Numbered from the stretch's first letter, positions 1 to 7,162 are shown. The stretch: DNA of 14,233 nt from an uncultured Bacillota bacterium (GCA_946623775.1 CAMORJ010000035.1:1-14233), one strand, 5' to 3'. A program made the numbers and translations. Notes: a model not told the origin generated them from the letters alone.

Positions 1-83
1 CCATGCAAAAACTCGTAATGCGAGCCGACGATATCGCCGATCACCGCACCATAGCTTCCTTGGTAATCCTGGAAGGAAATCAT
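1..83 (-). CDS. ADP-ribosylglycohydrolase family protein, 5' end only
   Basis: Only the first 27 codons plus two bases lie in the window; the gene runs off the left edge. The residues include YGAVIGDIVGSHYEF (about 11-25), which matches the usual N-terminal signature of the ADP-ribosylglycohydrolase (DraG/ARH) fold, GA.(I/V)GD.(I/V)GS..EF, where the Asp belongs to the metal/substrate region in known members. The family removes ADP-ribose from proteins or small molecules, or hydrolyses related ADP-ribosyl compounds; the substrate cannot be told from this fragment. The start is the ATG at 81-83, 13 nt after the rarA stop. There is no good Shine-Dalgarno before it, so translation probably depends on coupling with rarA. 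It is the last visible gene of the minus-strand operon. The family call rests on one motif and is fairly but not fully secure. Confidence 0.7.
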   Translation of the reverse strand, partial: MISFQDYQGSYGAVIGDIVGSHYEFLH

Positions 84-96
84 TTTTGAGGCATTC

Positions 97-1419
97 TTAT
101 TTTTCATGCTCTTTCTTCCACTGCTTTATCTGGGCGAGCCTTTCTTTGCATCGGATCTCTTTTCCGAATTCAGTCGGTTTGTAATACTCTCTGCCTACAA
201 GGTTTTCTGGCAAGCAGACCATGCTGGTAATCCTTTCGGCGTAGTCATGCGCATATTGATAGCCTTTGCCGTATCCGATGCCTTCCATCAATTCGGTCGG
301 AGCGTTCCTCAAATGGAGAGGAACCGGTTCGGCGACGTCATGCTGGGCATCGCGCTTGGCCTCGTTATAAGCGACTTCCATCGCGTTTGATTTCGGCGCA
401 AGCGACAAATACACAACCGCTTCGGTCAGATGGACATTGCATTCCGGCATGCCCAAATAATGGCAGGCCTGATATGCGTTTATGGCCAAATTCAATGCAC
501 TGGGGTCGGCCAATCCAACATCTTCCGCCGCAAAACGGACAACGCGGCGGGCTACATAAAGCGGGTCTTCCCCCGCTTCCAGCATCCTCGCGAGCCAATA
601 TACCGCGGCGTCAGGATCGGAATTGCGCATCGATTTGTGAAGTGCCGAGATAAGGTTGTAATGCTCTTCGCCGCCTTTGTCATACAAAAGCGATTTCTTG
701 GAAGTGCATTGCTCAATGTTCTCTCTGGTTATGTGGATATGATGCTCTGAATCCTCTTCCCCATAAGTGACGGCCGTCTCAAGGGTGGATAAGGCCATGC
801 GCGCGTCGCCGTTAGCGAATGTGGCTATCGCGTCGATCAATTCATCATCAATATCGATGTGCAGGCCGGGGAATCCTTTGTCGGACGTCAAAGCATAACG
901 GAGGAGGGAGACGATGTCTTCCTTCTCCAAGGGTTTCAAAACAAAGACCCTGCAACGGGACAAAAGAGCGCCATTGACTTCGAACGATGGATTCTCGGTC
1001 GTCGCGCCGATCAAAATAATGCTCCCCTTTTCGACGAAAGGAAGGAAAGCGTCTTGCTGGGCCTTATTGAATCGATGGATTTCATCGACGAACACGATGG
1101 TCTTCGTTCCAAGCCCCATATTGGAGGCTGCGCTCTGCATGACTTCGCGGATCTCTTTGATGCCGCTGTTGACGGCGGAAAAATTGACGAACTCCGCTTT
1201 CGTCAGATGGGCGATGATCTGGGCTAGGGTCGTTTTGCCTACTCCAGGCGGACCCCAAAAGATCATCGAGGAGATTTGGTCTGTCTCGATCATCCTACGA
1301 AGGAGCTTGCCTTCGCCGATCAGATGACGCTGCCCGACATAGCCATCCAGGGAGGTTGGCCTAAGTCTAGAGGCGAGCGGCTCGTTCAATATGTTTTCGA
1401 ATAGGCTTATTTGGTCCAT
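97..1419 (-). CDS. rarA: Replication-associated recombination protein A (RarA/MgsA), AAA+ ATPase
   Basis: This 440-residue protein has the usual RarA length and architecture. It opens with PLASRLRPTSLDGYVGQ, the conserved RarA N-terminal segment. An AAA+ core follows: Walker A GPPGVGKTT (about 56-64), Walker B IVFVDEIHR with the RarA-typical continuation FNKAQQDAFLPFVE (about 108-130), sensor 1 GATTENPSF (138-146) and a likely arginine finger at R155. The C-terminal half matches the tetramerisation region (for example LARMLEAGEDPLYVARR and the AEDVGLADP segment). RarA acts in the cytoplasm at stalled or collapsed replication forks and interacts with SSB-coated DNA. The ATG lies inside the end of nadE, with AAGGA at 1425-1429 upstream in the mRNA sense. 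The 13-bp overlap with nadE suggests translational coupling. No motif residue appears missing. Confidence 0.96.
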   Translation of the reverse strand: MDQISLFENILNEPLASRLRPTSLDGYVGQRHLIGEGKLLRRMIETDQISSMIFWGPPGVGKTTLAQIIAHLTKAEFVNFSAVNSGIKEIREVMQSAASNMGLGTKTIVFVDEIHRFNKAQQDAFLPFVEKGSIILIGATTENPSFEVNGALLSRCRVFVLKPLEKEDIVSLLRYALTSDKGFPGLHIDIDDELIDAIATFANGDARMALSTLETAVTYGEEDSEHHIHITRENIEQCTSKKSLLYDKGGEEHYNLISALHKSMRNSDPDAAVYWLARMLEAGEDPLYVARRVVRFAAEDVGLADPSALNLAINAYQACHYLGMPECNVHLTEAVVYLSLAPKSNAMEVAYNEAKRDAQHDVAEPVPLHLRNAPTELMEGIGYGKGYQYAHDYAERITSMVCLPENLVGREYYKPTEFGKEIRCKERLAQIKQWKKEHEK

Positions 1420-2129
1420 TCTCTTCCTTCAATCATGAACCTCGGCATCACGGTTACCTTATGGAGGGATGCGCGGTGCATGGCCTTAATCTTTTCAATG
1501 ACTTCCGGCTTGCCTGTGCCATGGAGGTAGTACTCCTCAATCGCATCATAGGAGAAGCCGAAATTCTCTTCGTCGGTCTTTCCGCTGAGGCCATCCTCAG
1601 GGACCTTCTCAACGAACTCGCGGGGCAAGCCAAGCTCACGGCCAACGGCCCTGACTTCGCTGACGAAAAGGGACTGAATTGGAGCGAAATCCCCTGCAGA
1701 ATCCCCGTATTTCGTTGAATAACCGATGTAATCTTCGCTGAAATTGCAGGTATTCGCGACTCTGCAATTGCCGATCATGGCCGCCACATTGTAGAGGGTT
1801 GCCATACGAATCCTGGCGGGCAAATTGGACTTGGTTTGGTAGGTGATCTCCCTGCCGAAAGCCTTCCTCATTCCATCGAAAGATGCCTGGACCATGTCGT
1901 GGATGTTAATCTCGAAAGAGTGAATGCCAAGGAATTCGATGACTCTTCTAGAGACGTCGATATCATGCTGAACGCCATCGGGCATCATGACGCCGTAAAC
2001 CCTGTCTTTACCAAGCGCTGCGACGCATAAAGCCGCGACGACTGAGCTGTCTTTGCCGCCGCTGATGCCGATGACGACGCTCGCGTCTCCGACCATTGAG
2101 CGAATCCATTCGATAATCTTGTCTTTCAT
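1407..2129 (-). CDS. nadE: NH3-dependent NAD+ synthetase
   Basis: The protein makes NAD+ from nicotinic acid adenine dinucleotide, ATP and ammonia, the last step of NAD synthesis. At 240 residues it contains only the synthetase domain and no N-terminal glutaminase, so it should use free ammonia. The P-loop of the N-type ATP pyrophosphatase fold, SGGKDSS, is at 23-29. NLPARIRM (102-109) and SEDYIGYSTKYGDSAGDFAPI-like sequence (about 131-151) match the substrate-binding and dimer-interface regions of the family. A GTG at 2135 could extend the reading frame by two codons. However, AGGAG (complement of 2138-2142) sits 2 nt from that GTG and 8 nt from the ATG at 2127-2129, so I take the ATG. That Shine-Dalgarno overlaps the stop codon of the preceding transporter gene, and the 3' end overlaps rarA by 13 bp, so the gene is embedded in the operon. 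Confidence 0.95.
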   Translation of the reverse strand: MKDKIIEWIRSMVGDASVVIGISGGKDSSVVAALCVAALGKDRVYGVMMPDGVQHDIDVSRRVIEFLGIHSFEINIHDMVQASFDGMRKAFGREITYQTKSNLPARIRMATLYNVAAMIGNCRVANTCNFSEDYIGYSTKYGDSAGDFAPIQSLFVSEVRAVGRELGLPREFVEKVPEDGLSGKTDEENFGFSYDAIEEYYLHGTGKPEVIEKIKAMHRASLHKVTVMPRFMIEGREWTK

Positions 2130-2135
2130 ATGCAC

Positions 2136-2145
2136 TTCTCCTTTT
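2136..2145 (-). promoter_or_regulatory. nadE ribosome binding site overlapping upstream stop codon
   Basis: The mRNA reads AAAAGGAGAA here. Its first bases share the TAA of the upstream ABC gene (2144-2146), and the spacing to the ATG at 2129 is 8 nt. It decides between the GTG (2135) and ATG (2129) starts, favouring the ATG, and implies terminating ribosomes can reinitiate. Confidence 0.8.
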
Positions 2146-3925
2146 AGGATGCCTGTTCAAATTGTAACTGATACAGTTTGAAATAGAGACCTTTTTGATG
2201 CAAAAGCTCTTGATGTGTGCCCGACTCCATCACCCTGCCGCCCTGCAGCACGATGATGTTGTCGGAATGCTGGATGGTGGACAAGCGATGGGCAACCACC
2301 AGCATGGTACCGATCGATTTCATTTTGTTGAGGGAATCCTGAATCAGCTTCTCGGTCTCGGTATCGATATTCGCGGTCGCCTCATCGAGGATCAGAATCT
2401 GCGGATGCGATAAAACGGTTCTTGCGAAGGACAGCAATTGACGCTGGCCGGAAGAGAAATTCTCGCCCTTTTCGATGACTGGGCTATTCAAACCGCCATC
2501 AAGGTTATTGATGAAGGAGCTTGCGTTGACGTAATCGCAGACCTTCATCACCTCCTCATCGGTATAGGCATCGGAGTCATAGAGGGTGATGTTGTCTTTG
2601 ATGGATCCCGAGAACAGGAAAACGTCTTGGAGCATCTGCCCCACCGCCTTTCTCAGGCTCTTGATTTGGATATCCTTGATGTTGATGCCGTCGATGAAGA
2701 TATCGCCTTTCTGCGGCACGAAGTTACGGACGATCAAACTCAATATCGTGGTTTTGCCTGCGCCCGTGGCCCCAACGAAAGCGACCGTCTGCTTAGGAGC
2801 GACATGGAACGAGACGTCTTTGAGGATCCAATCCTCGTTCTCATAGGCGAACCATACGTTGCGGAACTCGATCTCGCCGCGGAATGAATCGATGGCGATG
2901 GCGCTTGGGGAATCGACGACGTCGGGTTTGACATCCAACAGGCTATAGAGCTTTTCGCTCGCGGCGTGGGCCCTTTGGAGGTTGTTCAAAGAGTCGGCAA
3001 GACGCTCGATGGGCGAGAAGAAATTGCTCAGCAGCATATAGAACGCGACGACGTCGCCGCTGGAGAGATTGAGGCGGAAGGCAAAGAAGAACGTCGCGCC
3101 AAGGGCAAGATAATATAGGAAGGAGATGGTTGGACGATAGACGGCAAACGCCGCGACGACTTTCATCCTTAATTTCCTCAAGTAGAGATTCTGCTCATCG
3201 AACTGCTTCTTCTTGCGGTTTTCCTGAACGTAAAGCTGAACGATTTTCATGCCCGAAAGGCTCTCGTTGAGGAAGGAATTGAATTCGGATTGCTTAGCCC
3301 TCTCCAAGCGGAAGATGCGTTTAACATGGCGGGAGAAGAAGAACGAGATCACAAACACCACCGCCAAGAATCCCATCATGATCCCCGCCAACGCAGGCGA
3401 GAGGATGAACATGATCACCGCGACGCCTGCGATGGTCAGGATGTTCCTAAAAATGGATACGAGCGTGTTGGTGAAAAGGTCCGACATGTTCGCCGTATAG
3501 AAGGCGACCCTGGTGACCAATGAGCCGACGGGCATCATATTAAGCTGGGCGATGGACATGCCTTCGACATGCTCGAACACGTCGTTGCGCAGGCGGTAGA
3601 TGATCTTCTGACCGGCTTTCTGAAGAAGCATGGATTGGATGTAGACCAGGAATTGGTTGATGACGATCAAACCGAAATATCCAAGGCCGAGGATCAGCAA
3701 GTCATGGAAATCGACTCCCGATTCGGCGAGATTCAAATCATTGGTGAATTGCTTCAGCACCAAAGGCGTGAGCATGTTGACGGCGACGCTGAAAACCAAT
3801 AGGACGAGGGCGAGGACAAAGGACCATATCTCCTTTTTGAGGTATGCGAAAGTCCGGACCATGATGGTCCACAAAGACATCTTCTTATCGCCGAACAAGC
3901 GATCTTTGACGTCGTCTTGGGCCAC
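2144..3925 (-). CDS. ABC exporter half-transporter, consensus-ATPase subunit (BmrD/TM288/LmrD-like)
   Basis: This 593-residue half-transporter has six predicted membrane helices in the N-terminal region (about 30-310) followed by a nucleotide-binding domain. The NBD has Walker A GATGAGKTT (385-393), Q-loop VGQMLQDVFLF, an altered signature FSSGQ instead of LSGGQ (490-494), Walker B ILILDE with the catalytic Glu at 515, and the H-loop His at 546 (AHRLST). In heterodimeric type IV exporters the subunit with the canonical Glu and His carries the altered signature that faces the partner's degenerate site, which is exactly the pattern here. The likely role is ATP-driven export of lipids, drugs or peptides across the cytoplasmic membrane; the substrate is unknown. 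It starts with GTG, supported by GAGGTG (complement of 3934-3939) 8 nt upstream and lying inside the preceding gene. The gap to that gene is 2 nt. Confidence 0.93.
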   Translation of the reverse strand: MAQDDVKDRLFGDKKMSLWTIMVRTFAYLKKEIWSFVLALVLLVFSVAVNMLTPLVLKQFTNDLNLAESGVDFHDLLILGLGYFGLIVINQFLVYIQSMLLQKAGQKIIYRLRNDVFEHVEGMSIAQLNMMPVGSLVTRVAFYTANMSDLFTNTLVSIFRNILTIAGVAVIMFILSPALAGIMMGFLAVVFVISFFFSRHVKRIFRLERAKQSEFNSFLNESLSGMKIVQLYVQENRKKKQFDEQNLYLRKLRMKVVAAFAVYRPTISFLYYLALGATFFFAFRLNLSSGDVVAFYMLLSNFFSPIERLADSLNNLQRAHAASEKLYSLLDVKPDVVDSPSAIAIDSFRGEIEFRNVWFAYENEDWILKDVSFHVAPKQTVAFVGATGAGKTTILSLIVRNFVPQKGDIFIDGINIKDIQIKSLRKAVGQMLQDVFLFSGSIKDNITLYDSDAYTDEEVMKVCDYVNASSFINNLDGGLNSPVIEKGENFSSGQRQLLSFARTVLSHPQILILDEATANIDTETEKLIQDSLNKMKSIGTMLVVAHRLSTIQHSDNIIVLQGGRVMESGTHQELLHQKGLYFKLYQLQFEQAS

Positions 3926-3927
3926 GA

Positions 3928-5697
3928 TCAGGACACCTCGCTTTCTAATTCTTGCAGCATTACCATCTTCTGATAGGTCGGCGAAATCTTCATCAGATTC
4001 GCAGGGGTATCAAACGCCTCTAAGCATCCATCCTTCAAAACGATGATGCGGTCCAGACTCGAAACGGTCGAAACGCGGCTGGCGATGAGGATGGTGGTTT
4101 TGCCTTTGCGCTCTTGCCGGATGTTACGGAGGATGGTCTCTTCCGTCTTGACGTCCACGGCCGAAACGGAATCGTCCAAGACGAGGATCGGGGCGTTCTT
4201 CATATATGCCCTGGCAATGGAGATCCTTTGCTTCTGCCCGCCCGACAAGGTAACGCCGCGCTCGCCGGAAACGGTCTTGTAGCCTTCGGGGAATCCGGCG
4301 ATATCGTCATGGACGCAGGCAAAGGCGGCAGCCTTTTCGATCTCATCCATGCTGGCCTCGGCATCCGCGAAGGAGATGTTGTTCCTAATCTCATCGGAGA
4401 AAAGGAAATTGTCCTGCGGGACGAAGGCGATGGAGGAGCGAAGAGAAGACAAAGTCGCGTCCATAATATCCACCCCATCGATGAACAGGGTTCCTTTATC
4501 GATGTTGTATAAACGCGCCATAAGGGCGACCATGGTAGACTTTCCGCAGCCGATTTTTCCGACGATTCCGATTGTTTCGCCTGCCTTGATGGTGAGATTG
4601 ATGTCCTGAAGCGACGGTTTCTTGGCTTCGGGATAAGAGAATGTCAGGCCGCGGAATTCAATCTCGCCCTGCACATTCTCAAGCGTCACGGCCTCGGGGC
4701 CATCCACGATATCCTCTTCCGCGTCGAGGAAGGCGGAGATGCGCTTCAAAGACGCCTTCGCACGGCTATGCATGGCAAATACCTGGCCAAGCGCCATCAT
4801 GGGCCAAATGAGGGTCGCGAAATATCCGACGATCGACACCAAATCGCCTGTCTTTATGTCGATGCCTAAAAGCGGGTTGCCATGGAAGGAGCGATACACC
4901 AAATACCCGCCTAAGCAGAGCGTCATTGCCATAATCGCGCCGATGATCACTTCAATGAATATATCGAATAAGACCTGCAGGCGAGCGAAACGCACATTGA
5001 TTTCCTTGTTCTTCCAGGCGACTTTGGCGAAAGCGCGGGCTTGTTGGACTTCTTTGACGAAAGCCTTGATGACGCGGAGGCCCGTGATGTTCTCTTGGCT
5101 GAAGTCGTAAAGCTCATCGTTCGCCTTTTGCCTCTGTTCCCAGCGGCTGGACATGATCCTTTCGACCAAGGCGCCCCAGAGGACGATCAGAAGCATCGGC
5201 ACCAGGATCATGGTCGACAAGAGCCAATTCACCAAGAACATCTTCACGATGACGATGGTCGACATGAAGAAGGCATCGACCATCATGACCGTTCCCCACC
5301 CGAGGAACTCATCGACCGATTCGATGTCGGTGGAGAACCAGTTCAGAATGTTGCCCACCGGGTTCTTATGCAGATAGGTCTGCGATAATCTTTCCGATTT
5401 GAGGAACATCATCTCGCGCAACCCCATTTCGATGCGGGACGAGGCGGAGAAGATGGTGATGCGCCACAGCACGCGCCCTACGGCGACGCCTAGAGCAACC
5501 ATGATCACGCGGAGGACGATGGGCATGATCTGGGATTCCTGAGCGGGCTCGTCCGCTTGGAAAATGTCGACGATTTGCCCCAAACTCTCAGGAATAAGCG
5601 TTTGGACGTAATCGACTACGAGCAAAGTGATGACACCCAGCAAGAACAGGTACCAGTACTTTTTGTAGAATTTTGCAGCGTACTTCCCAAACAGCAT
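3928..5697 (-). CDS. ABC exporter half-transporter, degenerate-site subunit (BmrC/TM287/LmrC-like)
   Basis: A 589-residue half-transporter with an N-terminal six-helix membrane domain (about 15-310) and a C-terminal NBD. It has Walker A GKIGCGKST (380-388), Q-loop Gln428, a canonical LSGGQ (484-488) and Walker B ILVLDD, where the catalytic Glu is Asp (D509). The H-loop His is replaced by Ser (S540, in IASRVST). These are the marks of the degenerate-site subunit of asymmetric exporters such as TM287/288, BmrCD and LmrCD, so it should pair with the gene 2 nt downstream. It is the first gene of the minus-strand operon. The ATG at 5695-5697 has no Shine-Dalgarno, and a strong extended -10 ends 7 nt before it, so the mRNA is probably leaderless. 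The stop is TGA. Substrate is not predictable; multidrug-type export is only the family default. Confidence 0.94.
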   Translation of the reverse strand: MLFGKYAAKFYKKYWYLFLLGVITLLVVDYVQTLIPESLGQIVDIFQADEPAQESQIMPIVLRVIMVALGVAVGRVLWRITIFSASSRIEMGLREMMFLKSERLSQTYLHKNPVGNILNWFSTDIESVDEFLGWGTVMMVDAFFMSTIVIVKMFLVNWLLSTMILVPMLLIVLWGALVERIMSSRWEQRQKANDELYDFSQENITGLRVIKAFVKEVQQARAFAKVAWKNKEINVRFARLQVLFDIFIEVIIGAIMAMTLCLGGYLVYRSFHGNPLLGIDIKTGDLVSIVGYFATLIWPMMALGQVFAMHSRAKASLKRISAFLDAEEDIVDGPEAVTLENVQGEIEFRGLTFSYPEAKKPSLQDINLTIKAGETIGIVGKIGCGKSTMVALMARLYNIDKGTLFIDGVDIMDATLSSLRSSIAFVPQDNFLFSDEIRNNISFADAEASMDEIEKAAAFACVHDDIAGFPEGYKTVSGERGVTLSGGQKQRISIARAYMKNAPILVLDDSVSAVDVKTEETILRNIRQERKGKTTILIASRVSTVSSLDRIIVLKDGCLEAFDTPANLMKISPTYQKMVMLQELESEVS

Positions 5698-5713
5698 GTC
5701 TCATATTGTAGCA
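5698..5713 (-). promoter_or_regulatory. Extended -10 promoter of the minus-strand ABC-nadE-rarA operon
   Basis: Read on the minus strand, TGC-TACAAT (complement of 5705-5713) is an extended -10 matching TGnTAnAAT. Seven bases separate it from the ATG, which puts the expected transcription start at or within a base of the start codon. I see no convincing TTGACA-like -35 at 16-18 bp spacing. The leader would be zero to one nucleotide long. Confidence 0.6.
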
Positions 5714-5727
5714 CGCATAATGCGCGC
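5711..5727. repeat. 17-bp imperfect dyad abutting the operon -10
   Basis: GCACGCATAATGCGCGC has 8-base arms around a central A with one mismatch. It lies immediately upstream of, and overlaps the TGn of, the minus-strand extended -10. That is where a repressor or MerR/TetR-like regulator would commonly bind. The operator role is inferred from position and symmetry only. Confidence 0.4.
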
Positions 5728-5744
5728 TTAGGCGAATAACGCTT

Positions 5745-5819
5745 CTCGTTTTTCCCATCGATGGTTTTGGGGGAGGCGTTGTGATAGAATAAGCCCACTT
5801 TTTAGGATGGGAAAACGAG
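5745..5819. repeat. Inverted repeat spanning the divergent promoters
   Basis: CTCGTTTTTCCCATC (5745-5759) and GATGGGAAAACGAG (5806-5819) are inverted copies that differ by one T in the homopolymer, with 46 bp between them. The right arm covers the start codon of the plus-strand acyltransferase gene. A perfect 10-bp palindrome, CCATCGATGG (5755-5764), overlaps the left arm. Each divergent promoter thus has one copy of GATGGGAAAA(A)CGAG in its own reading direction. It may be a paired regulator site or a relic duplication. Confidence 0.5.
5782..5797 (+). promoter_or_regulatory. Extended -10 promoter of the acyltransferase gene
   Basis: TGA-TAGAAT (5782-5790) matches TGnTAnAAT. The start site would fall near 5797, giving a leader of about 10 nt. 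The only purine-rich bases there are AGG directly touching the ATG at 5807, which is too close for normal Shine-Dalgarno pairing. No good -35 is visible. Confidence 0.5.
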
Positions 5820-7048
5820 TTAAGAGAATCGATGTTTACGCGAAGCCTAAGCGCGTGCTTTTTCTTTTCTCGCTCATCATCCGAACCTTCGCGCATTTCG
5901 CCAGGAAAAAAGAAAAAGCGAGAATCGTTCGCCTTGGCGAGATCCCAAAGCCACCTTATCTATTAATCGCGAACCACTCCTCATTCATGGATATCTATGC
6001 TGGGCTTGGGGCAATCGGCTGGCACCGCTCATACTGGGTCTGCGCGATTGAGGAGTTCATCGACAAGTTCTTCGTATGCACCCACTCCGGCATCATCCCA
6101 AGGCGCAGATTCGTCAATGACCCGAAGTGCTCCTTGATGATGATGGACATCCTGAAGAAGCGGAAAAAGATACTGGTCATCTTCCCCGAGGCTAGGTATT
6201 CATTCGATGGAAAACCAGAGAGAATCGATAAGGGGTTGGCTAAATTGGCAAAAGCGTGCAAAGTGCCAATCGTCTTCATGGATTGCCATGGCCATTATCT
6301 GAGAGAGCCTCAATGGAGCGATCACGTCGTTCGCGAAGTGCCGCTTCTTGCCGAGATGAGGTGCCTCATCGACAAAAAGCAGGTTCTGGATTTGTCGATA
6401 GAGGCCATCGATAGGGAAATCGAAAAAGCGTTCGATGGCGACGAAGAGCGTTATCAGCTCGAACGCAATTTTCTGATCACCTACCCGAAAAGGGCTGAGG
6501 GCTTGGAAAGGATCCTATACAAGTGCCCCCATTGCGGAACCGAATTCGAGATGTCGAGTTCAGGCGAGGTTTTAAGATGCGACCATTGCCGCGCCGAATA
6601 TCGGCTCAACGAGAATGGGACATTGTCCCGGCTCGATGGCGAGGGCAAATTCACCCTCATCAGCCAATGGTACGAATGGGAGAAGGAATGCGTCCGGCAG
6701 GAAGTCAATGCGGGCGAATACCATTTCGAAGACGAAGTCCGCGTCGAGCACCTAGAAGGCGTAGGCGTCGGGTTTTCAGTGATGCAAGGGCATTACAGAT
6801 TGATCCACTATTCCGATGGGGAGATGATCATCAAAGGCGATGACGGGACGATGCTAAGGCGCGAACCGCTGCAAAGCTATGCGATACATATCGATTATGG
6901 ATATCATGACAAAGGCCCCTGCGTCGACTTCTCCATCCCTGGCGAAACCTATTTCGCCTATCCTTTGAACAAAGCCAAGGCATTGACCAAAATCCACTTC
7001 GCCGTGGAAACCATCTACGATAAGCTCAAGGGCGAAATCGCCAAATAA
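5807..7048 (+). CDS. 1-acyl-sn-glycerol-3-phosphate acyltransferase-like protein with C-terminal zinc ribbon
   Basis: The N-terminal half is a PlsC-type acyltransferase. It has a hydrophobic stretch at 17-32 that may anchor it to the membrane, the catalytic HX4D box NHSSFMD (H57, D62), block II GIIPRRR (95-101), block III FPEARYSFDGKP (126-137, a variant of FPEG-S) and block IV VPIVFMDCHGH (153-163). Such enzymes acylate lysophosphatidate to phosphatidate for membrane lipid synthesis, or act on related lysophospholipids. A four-cysteine zinc ribbon follows, CPHC (240-243) and CDHC (258-261), and then about 150 residues of Trp/Tyr- and acid-rich sequence I cannot assign. At 413 residues it is much longer than a typical PlsC of about 240. 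The start has no Shine-Dalgarno and no other in-frame ATG is near. It is transcribed divergently from the exporter operon. Acyltransferase fold is secure; exact substrate is not. Confidence 0.85.
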   Translation: MGKRVKRIDVYAKPKRVLFLFSLIIRTFAHFARKKEKARIVRLGEIPKPPYLLIANHSSFMDIYAGLGAIGWHRSYWVCAIEEFIDKFFVCTHSGIIPRRRFVNDPKCSLMMMDILKKRKKILVIFPEARYSFDGKPERIDKGLAKLAKACKVPIVFMDCHGHYLREPQWSDHVVREVPLLAEMRCLIDKKQVLDLSIEAIDREIEKAFDGDEERYQLERNFLITYPKRAEGLERILYKCPHCGTEFEMSSSGEVLRCDHCRAEYRLNENGTLSRLDGEGKFTLISQWYEWEKECVRQEVNAGEYHFEDEVRVEHLEGVGVGFSVMQGHYRLIHYSDGEMIIKGDDGTMLRREPLQSYAIHIDYGYHDKGPCVDFSIPGETYFAYPLNKAKALTKIHFAVETIYDKLKGEIAK

Positions 7049-7109
7049 TCGATACACGCCCCCGCTATTTTTTCCAAAATAAAGCCACCATAAGCGAAAA
7101 CTCATTTTT

Positions 7110-7141
7110 GGGGCTAAATGTTTGCAATGCAAACAAGCCCC
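7110..7141. repeat. Strong dyad upstream of the esterase-GH31 promoter
   Basis: TGTTTGCAATGCAAACA (7119-7135) is a perfect palindrome with 8-base arms around a central A. It is flanked by GGGGCT (7110-7115) and AGCCCC (7136-7141), which extend the pairing past a three-base AAA bulge. It sits directly upstream of the extended -10 at 7147, covering the -35 region. No T-run follows on either strand, so I favour an operator over a terminator for the preceding gene. The regulator family cannot be named. Confidence 0.6.
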
Positions 7142-7146
7142 GCGAA

Positions 7147-7162
7147 TGCTACATTATTGAAA
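7147..7162 (+). promoter_or_regulatory. Extended -10 promoter of the esterase-GH31 unit
   Basis: TGC-TACATT (7147-7155) closely resembles the TGC-TACAAT of the exporter operon. A start near 7162 leaves a leader of about 28 nt, which contains AGGAG (7178-7182) 7 nt before the ATG at 7190. This unit therefore has a normal leader, unlike the other promoters in the window. No clear -35 hexamer is present; the dyad occupies that place. Confidence 0.5.

Noticed and set aside
914..1327. Long open frames opposite rarA, the exporter genes and the kinase gene
   Set aside because: They lie antisense to well-conserved genes, have no ribosome binding site or recognisable motif, and reflect the codon composition of the true strand.
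2130..2135. GTG start of nadE two codons upstream of the ATG
   Set aside because: AGGAG would be only 2 nt from the GTG but is 8 nt from the ATG at 2127-2129, so the ATG is favoured.
3926..3930. Possible TGA recoding as in Mollicutes
   Set aside because: TGA terminates the first exporter gene at 3928-3930 exactly where the family ends, and Trp is encoded by TGG, so the standard code applies.
7119..7135. CcpA cre site
   Set aside because: The dyad has an odd-length centre and lacks the TGnAAnCGnnnnCA core, so it does not match the cre consensus.
7110..7141. Intrinsic terminator for the acyltransferase gene
   Set aside because: The stem is strong but no T-run follows on the plus strand, and the minus strand has A residues after it. 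The loop is only three bases and the position directly precedes a promoter.
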